64,000 nucleotides of DNA, taken from NCBI GenBank assembly GCA_964413635.1, contig CAYPTH010000002.1, positions 7,134 to 71,133 of the forward strand, given 5' to 3'. Below the pieces are notes generated by a model. That model was not told the DNA's origin and did no database searches. It saw only the letters and a list, made by a program, of their open reading frames with translations. A program made the position numbers and the translations under genes. The DNA is from CAYFQV01 sp964413635 (GTDB lineage: Bacteria; Spirochaetota; Spirochaetia; DSM-27196; PWMO01). The stretch's first letter is position 1; each line of letters begins with the position of its first letter. This document shows, in pieces, positions 27,331 through 36,206 of the stretch.

Positions 27331-28287
27331 TTACTGGAGTCCCATGGCTTCGAGGAAGCGCTTTCGCAGCCCTTCCTCGCCGGGGTAGAGGTCTCTCGGG
27401 ATGCTGCCACCGCCCATATGAACATGTCCACCGCCGGCGCCGATTCCCTCGAGGGCCTTGCGTATGACAACGTCCGAAGGACGGCCATAGTCCTCGCTGC
27501 GAACCGAGATGCGATACTCTTCGCGCTCCGGCTCGACAACGGCGACGAAATGAATCTCCCTGAGCCCCAGGAAGAAGTCGCCGATCAGTGCCATCACCTC
27601 GGGCGTGCTTTCCTTTTGGATTGGTACGTAGCAGAAGTCTTCCGCAACGACGCACTGGTTAATCGCCTCGCGAAACACCGACAGATCGTTGAGGGAGAGC
27701 GAGTTCTTCAAGAGGCGGCTGCCGGTCTGCCAATCGCCAATGAAGAAGAGCTTCGAGAACGCTTCAAGATCGCTGGGTGTCACGCCGCGGGTCATGAAGG
27801 CGGTGTCCATCATGAGCCCCATGAGCAGTGCCGTGGCGGTCGGCCGGTCGATATCGACCTTCGCCACCTTGTAGTACTCATACAAAATGGTACTGCAGGC
27901 ACCGTAATGGGGGCGAATGTCCCAATAGGGGCAGTCAGGCTCGGTAGGCGGCTTGTGATGGTCGACGACACCGACCACCTCGCCGGGCATTCCTTGGATA
28001 TTCCGATTCCCAATGAATCCGTCTACGACGACGATCTGCGTGTCGTCCTTCAATCCGAGCTCGCTGCAGGAGTAGATGGGAATCTCCAGGAGGCGGATCG
28101 CTTCGCTGAGAGACTCGCTCTGGATTTCGCCTCCGTAGCACAGGCGGGCATCGAGCTCGTTTTCCTGGAGCAATCGGGCAAGGGCGTAGGCCGATGCGAC
28201 GGCGTCGTGATCGGGAAAGTCGTGCGCCTGGATAACAAGCGGGCGCTCCCGATCGAGGTGGGAGATCAGCTCTTGGATTCCATTCAC
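27331..28287 (-). CDS. DHH/DHHA1-family phosphoesterase (NrnA-like)
   Basis: A 318-residue cytoplasmic phosphoesterase. The DHH domain has HDFPDHDAVASA, VVVDGFIGN and VVDHHKPP, which supply the Mn-binding aspartates and histidines. The C-terminal DHHA1 domain has the substrate loop GAGGGHVHMGGG. Relatives degrade short oligoribonucleotides or dephosphorylate pAp, and some cleave cyclic dinucleotides; the exact substrate is not clear. It overlaps the upstream TPR lipoprotein gene by 4 bp (ATGA), so translation is coupled. Confidence 0.92.
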   Translation of the reverse strand: MNGIQELISHLDRERPLVIQAHDFPDHDAVASAYALARLLQENELDARLCYGGEIQSESLSEAIRLLEIPIYSCSELGLKDDTQIVVVDGFIGNRNIQGMPGEVVGVVDHHKPPTEPDCPYWDIRPHYGACSTILYEYYKVAKVDIDRPTATALLMGLMMDTAFMTRGVTPSDLEAFSKLFFIGDWQTGSRLLKNSLSLNDLSVFREAINQCVVAEDFCYVPIQKESTPEVMALIGDFFLGLREIHFVAVVEPEREEYRISVRSEDYGRPSDVVIRKALEGIGAGGGHVHMGGGSIPRDLYPGEEGLRKRFLEAMGLQ

Positions 28288-29720
28288 TCTTCGAAATCCT
28301 CTTCCAGCCGCCAGGAGGCAATCTGCGCTTCCGGGATCCGATTGGTCTCCAGGCGACTCGCCTCGGCGTAGAAGCGACGTGCAAGCGACAACTGGCCCTC
28401 GATCTCGTAGTGGCCGGCGAGAAAGAAGATCAGAGAGGAGCGCACTGCCTCCACCTTCTCGTCCTGCGCGTAGCGAAGCAGGAGCGAGTCACCGGAGCGA
28501 CTCATATAGAGACGCGCCGCCGCATAGTATCCGGTTTCTCGGGGAATGTGTTGCAATACGGACTCGAGGTACCGCCGCGCGTCGGCGTGATCATCTTGAA
28601 ACTTCCGGGCGAGGCTCGAGAGAAGGGCGTAACTGTGCGCGCTCCTGTCGATCTCGTAGGCCTCGGCGTAGTACTGCGCAGCGGCAGCGAAATCCTCTTT
28701 CATGAAGGAAACCGTTGCATACGGCGCGTAGGCCGGATAGTACGAGGGTTTCATATCGAGCGCCCGCTTGTAGTCGCTGTAGGCGGCATCGACATTCATG
28801 AGACTGTGATGGGCACGGGCACGCTGAGCGTAGGCGAGAAAGATGTTGGGATTGAGCTCGATTGCCTTCGTGAAGTCCTCGACTGCCTGCTCGAAACGCC
28901 CCCGTTGCGCACGGACGCGGCCGCGGTCCAGGTAGTTCCACGAATATGCCGGCTCGAGCTCGATGGCCTTTGCGAGGTCCTCTTCCGCCGCCGCGAGCTC
29001 GTATTGGGCAATTCGAGCGCGACTGCGGTCCACGTAGGCAAAAGGATAATCAGGTTGCTGCTCGATCGCCTCGGTTAGCACTTCCTCGGCCTCGTCCTCT
29101 TCGTCCTTCGCAACGAGCACATTGCCGAGCCCCAGCAGGGCAACGAAGTTCTTCGGATCCGCGTCCAGGCTCTTCTCAAAGGCGGTGCGAGCGGCCGAGT
29201 AGCGGTTCTCCGCGAGGTGGGTCTCTCCGATCGCCGCATAGGCCTCGGCATTGCCGGGTTCGGCCTCTACGGCGCGCTGCAGATAATCGAGTTTCACGTC
29301 GTTTGCATCCTGCGCCCCGGCAATGAGGCCCAAGGCATAGAGCGCCTCGCTGTTGTTTGGGTCCTCTTCCAAGGCCTCCTGCAACGTCGACTCCGCTTCC
29401 TCGAGCCGGCCGGCAACCATCTGGAGGCGTCCGAGTAACACGAGGGTCGAGGGATCCTCGGGATCCTTCAACCGCGCCTCCTCATACGCAGCTATCGCCG
29501 CCTCGGGGTCTCCGGCAGATATGTAGAGGCTAATCTCTTCGTAAGGACGCGCTGGGAGCTCCTCCGGGGGCTCAGGCGGCTTCTCTTCCGGCGCCTGTTC
29601 CACCGGAGTGGTCGCGCAAGCTGCCGCGAAGAGACCGGCCAGCAACAAGAGAAGTCCGAAGCGACAATGCGCGGACTGACGGAGAGCGGTATAAACTGAT
29701 TGAATGGATCGTGATTGCAT
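28284..29720 (-). CDS. TPR-repeat lipoprotein
   Basis: A 478-residue protein with a signal peptide and a lipobox ending AAAC at about residue 35, so it is probably lipid-anchored. A short Pro/Glu linker follows, then about eight to ten tetratricopeptide repeats (for example ALYALGLIAGAQ, NYLDRGRVRAQRGRFEQA, FLAYAQRARAHHS). TPRs mediate protein-protein contacts. The gene has its own promoter at 29741-29770 and heads a three-gene unit with the DHH and TraB-like genes. The partner proteins cannot be told from sequence. Confidence 0.9.
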   Translation of the reverse strand: MQSRSIQSVYTALRQSAHCRFGLLLLLAGLFAAACATTPVEQAPEEKPPEPPEELPARPYEEISLYISAGDPEAAIAAYEEARLKDPEDPSTLVLLGRLQMVAGRLEEAESTLQEALEEDPNNSEALYALGLIAGAQDANDVKLDYLQRAVEAEPGNAEAYAAIGETHLAENRYSAARTAFEKSLDADPKNFVALLGLGNVLVAKDEEDEAEEVLTEAIEQQPDYPFAYVDRSRARIAQYELAAAEEDLAKAIELEPAYSWNYLDRGRVRAQRGRFEQAVEDFTKAIELNPNIFLAYAQRARAHHSLMNVDAAYSDYKRALDMKPSYYPAYAPYATVSFMKEDFAAAAQYYAEAYEIDRSAHSYALLSSLARKFQDDHADARRYLESVLQHIPRETGYYAAARLYMSRSGDSLLLRYAQDEKVEAVRSSLIFFLAGHYEIEGQLSLARRFYAEASRLETNRIPEAQIASWRLEEDFEE

Positions 29721-29740
29721 GATGTGTCGAATGATTGGTC

Positions 29741-29770
29741 ACTATACAGAAGCGCGTATCTACTTGACAA
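29741..29770 (-). promoter_or_regulatory. Promoter of the TPR lipoprotein operon
   Basis: Read on the minus strand: TTGTCA (29770-29765), an 18-bp spacer, then TATAGT (29746-29741). The predicted start near 29734 lies about 14 bases before the ATG at 29720, so the leader is very short and lacks a clear ribosome-binding site. Confidence 0.7.
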
Positions 29771-29790
29771 GATCGCGCCGCACCGGGCCC

Positions 29791-29820
29791 GTGACAGCCG
29801 GGGCCGTGACAGCCGGGGCC
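29791..29820. repeat. Tandem duplication of a 15-bp unit
   Basis: The unit GTGACAGCCGGGGCC occurs twice head to tail (29791-29805 and 29806-29820), just after the stop of the DJ-1/PfpI gene in transcript order. It looks like a small slippage duplication. Confidence 0.85.
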
Positions 29821-29824
29821 GGCC

Positions 29825-30349
29825 TCAGCGTTCGCTGAGGACCCGGATAAGCTCCTTCATATAGGCCGGCAGGTCGGGAGGTCGCCGGCTCGAGACCAGA
29901 TTGCCGTCGGTAACGACCGGCTCGTTCACCCAGGTTGCTCCGGCGTTCCGCATGTCGTCCCGAATTCCAGGCGTGCTGGTGACCGTGCGGCCGGAGAGAA
30001 TGTCGGCGGAGATCAGGACCCAACCGGCGTGGCAGATCTCGCCAATGACCTTGCCTGCCTTGTGCATTGTGGTAACAATATCCAACACCTCGCTGTAGCG
30101 GCGAAGCTTATCCGGCGCCCACCCCCCTGGGACCAACAACACCTCGTACGCGGAAGGATCAACATCCCCGAAGGCGAGATTCGCCTCCGCCGGCACGCCG
30201 TACTTTCCGATGTAGGTTTTGCCGGCTTCGGGCGCGGCGACATCCACCGTCATCCCCGCCTCCTGCAGGCGATAGCTGGGATACCAGAACTCCAGGTCTT
30301 CGAAGTCGTTATGCAGTAGGCTCAGTGCCTTTTTTTCCTCCAAATCCAT
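29825..30349 (-). CDS. DJ-1/PfpI-family protein
   Basis: A 174-residue DJ-1/PfpI superfamily protein. It has the family's acidic motif DFEDLEFWYPSYRLQEAG, the VLLVPGGWAPDKLR segment, and the nucleophile elbow GEICHAGWVLISA with the conserved Cys and His. Relatives are proteases, deglycases or chaperones; YhbO/PfpI-like stress proteins are closest in layout. The ATG at 30349 has an excellent GAGGAGG ribosome-binding site. A 22-bp palindrome lies just upstream of it. Confidence 0.92.
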   Translation of the reverse strand: MDLEEKKALSLLHNDFEDLEFWYPSYRLQEAGMTVDVAAPEAGKTYIGKYGVPAEANLAFGDVDPSAYEVLLVPGGWAPDKLRRYSEVLDIVTTMHKAGKVIGEICHAGWVLISADILSGRTVTSTPGIRDDMRNAGATWVNEPVVTDGNLVSSRRPPDLPAYMKELIRVLSER

Positions 30350-30369
30350 ACCGCCTCCTCGAGCGTATG

Positions 30370-30391
30370 GTATCAACAAGCTTGTTGATAC
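30370..30391. promoter_or_regulatory. Perfect 22-bp palindrome, candidate operator upstream of the PfpI gene
   Basis: Two 11-bp half-sites (GTATCAACAAG and its exact complement) meet without a spacer at 30380/30381. It lies 20 bp upstream of the PfpI start and 3 bp after the MATE stop. There is no T tract, so it does not look like a terminator. A dimeric repressor site is the best inference. Confidence 0.6.
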
Positions 30392-30394
30392 GAT

Positions 30395-31762
30395 CTAGAT
30401 CTCGTCAGGCTTCATCTTGTGAAGCCATCTCCCCTGTTTCAAGATCACAAAACCAAGCGCTGCCGTCACTACATTGGATGCCAACATGGCGAACCAGATC
30501 CCACTGGGACCCATTGAAAGGCCAAATGCCAGGAAGGCGGCGACGGGAACTCGGATACCCCAGAGCCGGCCGACGTTCAAGAACATGACCGGCTTGGTGT
30601 CACCACCGCCCTGGAAGGCGCCGTTACCGACCATGAACATGGCAAAGGGGATGACCGAAAGCGCGATGACGCGGAACATGGTCGCACCGTACTGAATCAC
30701 CTCCGGGTCGTCTATAAAGAATCGCGTCACCGAGCTCCCAAAGAAGAATACCAGCGTCATGGCGACGGAGATAAACACGAAGACCGTGACAATGGACTGT
30801 TTCACGACGGTCTTGGCGGTTTCGAGACGCTGGGCGCCGATGCTCTGGCCAACCAAGGCCGCGGTTGCCCGGGAGAAGCCGATTGCCGGCATGGTGAAGA
30901 GGCTGATGATCCGAGTCCCGACGCCGAAGGCTGCGACGACCGCCGTGCCGAAGGAGTTCACGATCCCCTGCAATACAAGGAATCCGAGGGATGCCAGCCC
31001 CTGACCGATTGCCAAGGGTACGCCGATGCCGAGCAACCGGCCCTGGGCGGGCCAGTCGGGAATCAGATTCTCCGGCTTGAGCTGCATGCCCCGGCGACCG
31101 CGAATCATGATCCCCAACGCGACCGCGGACGCGAGCGCGCGCGCACAAACCGTCGCAATGGCCGCACCTTCGACTTCGAGGCGCGGGAAGGGCCCGACCC
31201 CGAAAATCAGCATGGGGTCCAGCGCAATGTTCAGACCAACGGCCAGGGCCTGAATCTTCAGTGGCGTCATGGTGTCACCGATTCCCTGCATGGCTGCCTG
31301 AGCCACGAAGAACAGGAACATGAGCGGCATGCCCGCCATGATGATGCGCAGGTAGGACAGCGTTGCCGAGAATGCCGAGTCCGGCACCTGAAGCAAGAGC
31401 AGAATCTGTCTCGCAAAGACAACGCCAAGCAGTGAGAAAAAAACGGACAGGACGGTGAGCAGGACCGTGGTCTGCCCGAGGTAGAAGTCGATGCGCCGTT
31501 GATCGCCCTTTCCCTTGGACTGTGAAATGAGCGTTGTACCAGCCGTGGCGAGGGCGAGACCGGAAACGACCAAAAACATTACCAGATTGAGTGAGATGGA
31601 CGGTGCTGCCACAGCCTCGGCGCTGATCTTCCCCAAGAAGAACGCGTCCACGAGGTTGTAGAGCATTTGCAAGAGATTCGCCGCCATGATGGGAGCGGCA
31701 AGCCGGACCAAAGTAGCGTACAGCTCACGGTCGTCCTTGATGTCCGCAATATGAGTGTTCAT
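30395..31762 (-). CDS. MATE-family multidrug/Na+ or H+ antiporter
   Basis: A 455-residue inner-membrane exporter with about twelve hydrophobic segments in two halves of six. MATE landmarks include LAAPIMAANLLQMLYNLVDAFFLG at the start of TM1 (quoted in part: LAAPIMAANLLQ), GLALATAGTTLISQSKG, AMQGIGDTMTPL, and the second-half equivalents ATAALVGQSIGAQR and GAFQGGGDTKPV. Length is typical. The start at ATG 31762 is followed by a short hydrophilic helix; a longer in-frame start gives Arg-rich, unlikely sequence. Divergent from the pnt operon. Confidence 0.95.
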   Translation of the reverse strand: MNTHIADIKDDRELYATLVRLAAPIMAANLLQMLYNLVDAFFLGKISAEAVAAPSISLNLVMFLVVSGLALATAGTTLISQSKGKGDQRRIDFYLGQTTVLLTVLSVFFSLLGVVFARQILLLLQVPDSAFSATLSYLRIIMAGMPLMFLFFVAQAAMQGIGDTMTPLKIQALAVGLNIALDPMLIFGVGPFPRLEVEGAAIATVCARALASAVALGIMIRGRRGMQLKPENLIPDWPAQGRLLGIGVPLAIGQGLASLGFLVLQGIVNSFGTAVVAAFGVGTRIISLFTMPAIGFSRATAALVGQSIGAQRLETAKTVVKQSIVTVFVFISVAMTLVFFFGSSVTRFFIDDPEVIQYGATMFRVIALSVIPFAMFMVGNGAFQGGGDTKPVMFLNVGRLWGIRVPVAAFLAFGLSMGPSGIWFAMLASNVVTAALGFVILKQGRWLHKMKPDEI

Positions 31763-31836
31763 GTAGGGCCCGTACGGTATCCGGTCACGCGAATCAAAGC
31801 AAGCGAGCGGGTGAGCGCGGCGATCACGAGTTGCGG

Positions 31837-31854
31837 ATCGCAAGCGCTTGCGAT
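31837..31854. promoter_or_regulatory. Perfect 18-bp palindrome between the divergent MATE and pnt genes
   Basis: ATCGCAAGC followed directly by its exact complement GCTTGCGAT. It overlaps a possible pnt promoter (TTGCGG at 31831-31836, GATAAT at 31852-31857; spacer only 15 bp). The position between divergent genes suggests an operator for one or both. Confidence 0.6.
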
Positions 31855-31901
31855 AATCTGACCGCGATACGCGATTTTTTGTGCGAATCGAGGAAGGATA
31901 C

Positions 31902-33056
31902 ATGACAGTAGGTATTGTTCAGGAGCGTGCGGATGGCGAGACTCGCGTCGCCCTCGTCCCGCAGCACGTGCCGTCCGTATTGAAGCTGGCCGAAGCGGTG
32001 CTTATTCAGGCCGGCAGCGGTACCGCCTCGGGCTACCGAGACGATGACTACGCAGAACGCGGCGCCACAATCGTCTCATCCCGGGAGGATGTTCTCGGTC
32101 AAGCGGATGTCGTACTCCGCGTTCGCAGCGGCGCCGCATGCCCAGATTCCGTCTCCGACGCCAGGGCCATGAAAGAGGGGAGCGTGGTCGTTGGCTTCAT
32201 GGATCCCTACAGCCCGCACGACAGCTTCAAGACCATGGTCGAGCGCAAAATCGCTGCCTTTTCCATGGAGCTCGTCCCGCGCATTACCCGCGCACAGAGC
32301 ATGGACGCCCTCTCGGCCATGGCAAATCTTGCAGGCTACAAATCGGTGCTCTTAGCGGCGAGTGAGCTTCCCAAGATGTTTCCCATGATGATGACCGCGG
32401 CGGGAACGATCGTCCCGGCCAAGGTCTTCGTCGTCGGCGTCGGTGTGGCGGGGCTACAGGCAATCGCTACGGCAAAACGACTCGGCGCGGTAGTGAGCGC
32501 CTATGACGTTCGTTCGGCCGTAAAGGAGCAGGTAAAGAGCCTCGGGGCAAAGTTTGTCGAGATGGACCTGGGAACGGAGGATGCCGAGGGCTCCGGCGGC
32601 TACGCCCGCGAGATGGATGAGGAGTTCTACCGGAAGCAACGCGAGCTCATGACGGAGACCATCCGCGAGATGGATGTGGTCATTACCACCGCGGCGGTCC
32701 CGGGGAAACGCGCTCCCGTGTTGGTTACCAAGGAGATGGTGGATGTCATGAAGCCGGGGGCGGTCGTCGTCGACCTCGGCGCCGAACGGGGCGGCAACTG
32801 CGAGCTCACCAAGGCGGGCGAAACCGCCCGGGTCAATGGTGTCCACATCATCGGACCGGTCAACGTGCCGGCTTCGATGGCGGTTGACGCGAGCCAACTC
32901 TACTCAAAGAACATCACAACCTTCTTGGGCGCCCTGGTCAGCGAGAAGCAGTTGGTGATCAACACCGCGGATGAGATCATCTCCGCTTCCATCGTTACCC
33001 ACGACGGAGGCGTCCCCAACGCACAGACGCGGGCCAATATTGGACTGGAGGAATAA
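31902..33056 (+). CDS. pntAA: NAD(P) transhydrogenase subunit alpha, part 1 (NAD-binding domain I)
   Basis: A 384-residue soluble dI component. It has the alanine dehydrogenase/transhydrogenase fold: KESxxGETRVAL-type start (QERADGETRVALVPQHV), MELVPRITRAQSMDALS, the Rossmann loop VFVVGVGVAGLQAIATAKRLGA, and the RQD-loop equivalent YDVRSAVKEQVKSLGA. Here dI is a separate protein from its membrane part, as in Rhodospirillum. GAGGAAGG precedes the ATG at 31902. The enzyme couples proton entry to NADPH formation. Confidence 0.95.
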   Translation: MTVGIVQERADGETRVALVPQHVPSVLKLAEAVLIQAGSGTASGYRDDDYAERGATIVSSREDVLGQADVVLRVRSGAACPDSVSDARAMKEGSVVVGFMDPYSPHDSFKTMVERKIAAFSMELVPRITRAQSMDALSAMANLAGYKSVLLAASELPKMFPMMMTAAGTIVPAKVFVVGVGVAGLQAIATAKRLGAVVSAYDVRSAVKEQVKSLGAKFVEMDLGTEDAEGSGGYAREMDEEFYRKQRELMTETIREMDVVITTAAVPGKRAPVLVTKEMVDVMKPGAVVVDLGAERGGNCELTKAGETARVNGVHIIGPVNVPASMAVDASQLYSKNITTFLGALVSEKQLVINTADEIISASIVTHDGGVPNAQTRANIGLEE

Positions 33057-33058
33057 TC

Positions 33059-33349
33059 ATGGAAGCAGGACTCTCCTTCATACAGGTTCTGACCGTTTTC
33101 GTCCTGGCGATCTTCGTCGGCTTCGAGGTCATTACGAAGGTGCCGCCCATTCTGCATACACCACTCATGTCCGGATCGAACGCGATCTCCGGTATCACCG
33201 TAATCGGTGCATTGCTAGCCGTTGGAACGGGCAATGAGACCCTTACGATCGTGCTGGGCGTGGCCGCCCTCGTCTTCGCGACGATAAACGTGGTGGGTGG
33301 CTTCTTGGTCACTCATCGTATGCTGAGCAAGTTCAGGAAGAAGGACTAG
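33059..33349 (+). CDS. pntAB: NAD(P) transhydrogenase subunit alpha, part 2 (membrane)
   Basis: A 96-residue membrane protein with three hydrophobic spans. It has the family's start region FVGFEVITKVPPILHTPLMSGSNAISGI (given in part: KVPPILHTPLMSGSNAISG), which is highly conserved in transhydrogenase dII. It starts 2 bp after the pntAA stop. Confidence 0.95.
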   Translation: MEAGLSFIQVLTVFVLAIFVGFEVITKVPPILHTPLMSGSNAISGITVIGALLAVGTGNETLTIVLGVAALVFATINVVGGFLVTHRMLSKFRKKD

Positions 33350-33351
33350 GA

Positions 33352-34752
33352 ATGAATACAGCGGTACTCGTTGACGCCGCCTACCTCTTGGCGGCCGTAC
33401 TCTTCATTTTGGGACTCAAGGGCCTGGGCCACCCCAAGAGCGCCGTGCGCGGGAACCTCATGGGCGCGACGGGCATGCTCATTGCAATTGTCGTAACGCT
33501 CCTACGCGCCGACATCCTCGGCTACGGGCTCATCTTCATAGGGCTGGCGGTCGGAGCAATCATCGGCATTGTCCTGGCACTCACCATCAAGATGACGGCC
33601 ATGCCGCAGCTGGTCGGTCTGTTCAACGGCTTCGGCGGCGTTGCCTCCGTTCTGGTTGCAGGCGCCGTTCTCTACCAGGTCATGGTCACCGCAACTCGGA
33701 CGGGCAACCCGGATCTGCAATTCACTATTGCAACGGTCGTCTCAGGGCTCATCGGCGCGGTGACGTTTTTCGGAAGCTTGATTGCCTTCGGGAAGCTTCA
33801 GGGCATCGTGACGGAGAAACCGGTGCGCTACACCGGTGAGCAGATTGTGAAGGCGGTCCTGTTTCTCGGCGCGCTTGCAGTTGGCGTATACATTGTTGTG
33901 AACCCGGAACAGGTTATCGCCTATCTCGTTCTGGTCGGAATTGCCTCGATCCTCGGAATCTTCCTGGTCATCGCAATTGGCGGTGCAGACATGCCGATTG
34001 TCATTGCCCTTTTGAACTCCTACTCCGGCCTGGCCGCTGCCGCGACCGGTTTCGTGCTGGCAAACAACATCCTCATTGTGGCGGGCTCTCTGGTCGGCGC
34101 CTCCGGCATTATCCTCACCCAAATCATGTGCAAGGCCATGAACCGCTCCCTGACGAACGTGCTATTCGGCGGTGTCGGAGCGGTGGTCGAAAGCGAGTCC
34201 ACGGACGATATCTACGCCGGCAAGGTGAAGTCGACCTCCAGCGAAGAGGTGGCAATGATCCTGAAGACGGCGCAGCGCGTGGTCATTGTTCCCGGCTACG
34301 GCATGGCAGTTGCCCGGGCCCAGACACCGGTCCGACTCCTCACCGAGCTCTTGGAGGCCGAGGGTGTCGAGGTCGAATTTGCAATTCACCCCGTTGCCGG
34401 TCGCATGCCTGGTCACATGAATGTCCTCTTGGCGGAGGAGAACATCTCCTACGACAAACTCCTCGAGATGGATGCAGCCAATCCGACCTTCCCGCAGACC
34501 GATGTCACTATCGTGCTCGGGGCGAACGACGTCGTGAACCCGGTCGCCCGCGAGGCCCAGGGGAGCCCCATATCCGGCATGCCGATCCTGGATGTCGACA
34601 AATCACGCACCGTGGTGGTGATCAAGCGGAGCATGAGCCCAGGCTTTGCCGGCATTCCCAACCCGCTGTTCGCGGCGGACAATGCACTCATGCTTTTTGG
34701 CGACGGCAAGAAAATGATGGAGGAGCTGGTTACGGCCTTCAAAGACGCCTAA
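33352..34752 (+). CDS. pntB: NAD(P) transhydrogenase subunit beta
   Basis: A 466-residue protein: nine or so membrane spans (dII) in the first 270 residues followed by the NADP-binding dIII. dIII motifs include VVIVPGYGMAVARAQ, FAIHPVAGRMPGHMNVLLAE and VLGANDVVNPVA, and the C-terminal MLFGDGKKM. Length and order are standard. It starts 2 bp after pntAB. A GC-rich hairpin without a T tract lies after the stop. Confidence 0.97.
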   Translation: MNTAVLVDAAYLLAAVLFILGLKGLGHPKSAVRGNLMGATGMLIAIVVTLLRADILGYGLIFIGLAVGAIIGIVLALTIKMTAMPQLVGLFNGFGGVASVLVAGAVLYQVMVTATRTGNPDLQFTIATVVSGLIGAVTFFGSLIAFGKLQGIVTEKPVRYTGEQIVKAVLFLGALAVGVYIVVNPEQVIAYLVLVGIASILGIFLVIAIGGADMPIVIALLNSYSGLAAAATGFVLANNILIVAGSLVGASGIILTQIMCKAMNRSLTNVLFGGVGAVVESESTDDIYAGKVKSTSSEEVAMILKTAQRVVIVPGYGMAVARAQTPVRLLTELLEAEGVEVEFAIHPVAGRMPGHMNVLLAEENISYDKLLEMDAANPTFPQTDVTIVLGANDVVNPVAREAQGSPISGMPILDVDKSRTVVVIKRSMSPGFAGIPNPLFAADNALMLFGDGKKMMEELVTAFKDA

Positions 34753-34827
34753 AGGGTTCGGCACGGCCTGGCGCCGTGGCGCGGGGGTGGTGGCGCTGGG
34801 CCGGCGCAAGGAAGCCACGAAGCACGT

Positions 34828-36063
34828 TCAGTTGGGCTCAGGCTCCTGGTACTTTGCGGCGATCGTTTTGATATTGGGAAGCACTTTGAAGAACACGTCG
34901 ATGATCTCGGGGTCGAATTTGTTGCCCGCGGAGGCTTGCATCTCTTTGAGAACCTGCTCCTCCGTCCACGCTTCCTTGTATACCCGCTTCGAAGACAGCG
35001 CGTCGTAGACATCACAGACGCTCACAATCCGACCGAAGAGGGGAATCTCATCGCCCGTCTTGCCCTTCGGGTTCCCGTTTGCGTCCGTGGCCGAAGGTTG
35101 TCCCGATTCGAGATCAACATGTCCCGGATAGCCACTGCCGTCCCAGTTTTCGTGATGACTCAGGGCCACGAGCTGGGCAACCTCATCGAACTCTGATTGC
35201 TTGTCAATGAAGAGGCGCGCGCCGTAGAGCGTGTGTGCCTTCATGATTCGGAACTCGTCGTCCGTGAAGCGCCCGGGTTTTTTGAGAATGACGTCTGAGA
35301 TGGCGACTTTGCCGACGTCGTGGAGCATGGCGGCCATGCGCAGGGTGTCCTTCGTTTTTTCCATCTCTTCCTTGGTATAGCCGCGGTCGTAGGCCCAGCG
35401 CTCGTAGATCTCGATCGCGTAACCGGCGACACGATTGACGTGGGGTCCGGTCTCCGTGGGATCCCGCAACTCCGCCATGCGAATCATTCGGAGCAAGATG
35501 GCGCGGGTCATCTGAGCTCGCTGCAGCGCCACGGTTGCATTGGTGGCGAAGTGCATGAGCACCAGCTCATCGTCCTTGTTGAAATAGGTGATGTTGCCCT
35601 TGGCGGTCTTCTTGTTGATGAGTTGGATAACGCCGAGAATCTCGCCCATGTTCGTGCGGAGGGGGATGACGAGCATCGACTTGCTACGATAGCCGCTGGC
35701 CTTATCAACATTCTTGTTGAAACCGTAGGGAGCGTCGTCCGGGATCTTGTATACATCCGAGATGTTAATCGGCTCTCCGGTTGCCGCGGCGTAGCCGGCA
35801 ATGGACTTCTTATTGATGGGAAAGGAGAAGACCTTGTAGATCAGCTTCTCGCCCTTCGGGAGCTCCGCTTGCTTTGTATCGTTCTGGGAGTAGTTGATAT
35901 CGAGCTGGTCATCTCGGCGAATGTAAATGGAACCAGCGTCGGCGCTCGTCACGCGGCGCGCCTCAGTAAGGATCCGTTCGAGGAGGATATCCAGGTCTTG
36001 GAGCTTGTTCAGCTCAGAATCGAGGCTTATTACGTCTCTGAGTTTACTGCGTTGCGATGCCAT
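34828..36063 (-). CDS. GAF-HD-GYP cyclic-di-GMP phosphodiesterase
   Basis: A 411-residue cytoplasmic protein. Residues about 20-185 are a GAF sensor domain (DAGSIYIRRDDQL, SMLVIPLRTNMGEILGVIQLIN). Residues about 200-405 are an HD-GYP domain with all signature parts: MLHDVGKVAISD, MKAHTLYGARLF, and HHENWDGSGYPG. HD-GYP enzymes degrade c-di-GMP, so the GAF domain probably gates this by binding a small ligand. The ATG at 36063 is used; an in-frame GTG at 36183 gives poor extra sequence. It stands alone downstream of the acyltransferase gene. Confidence 0.92.
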   Translation of the reverse strand: MASQRSKLRDVISLDSELNKLQDLDILLERILTEARRVTSADAGSIYIRRDDQLDINYSQNDTKQAELPKGEKLIYKVFSFPINKKSIAGYAAATGEPINISDVYKIPDDAPYGFNKNVDKASGYRSKSMLVIPLRTNMGEILGVIQLINKKTAKGNITYFNKDDELVLMHFATNATVALQRAQMTRAILLRMIRMAELRDPTETGPHVNRVAGYAIEIYERWAYDRGYTKEEMEKTKDTLRMAAMLHDVGKVAISDVILKKPGRFTDDEFRIMKAHTLYGARLFIDKQSEFDEVAQLVALSHHENWDGSGYPGHVDLESGQPSATDANGNPKGKTGDEIPLFGRIVSVCDVYDALSSKRVYKEAWTEEQVLKEMQASAGNKFDPEIIDVFFKVLPNIKTIAAKYQEPEPN

Positions 36064-36206
36064 ACCAGGGGAAACTGCCTCTCCGTCGTCGAATACTCCG
36101 TCACGCTCTTTTCGATTATCGGAACGTAGGGGTAATAAGCTACACCCATCAATAGTGTGACAGTGGATTTCTTGAAACGCCACCCCCGGTGTCGGGACGG
36201 GCGGAC

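Noticed and set aside
27247..28371. Plus-strand open frame of 374 codons
   Set aside because: Antisense to the DHH phosphoesterase and TraB-like genes, which have strong motifs.
34764..34790. GC-rich hairpin after pntB
   Set aside because: No T tract follows, so a rho-independent terminator cannot be supported.
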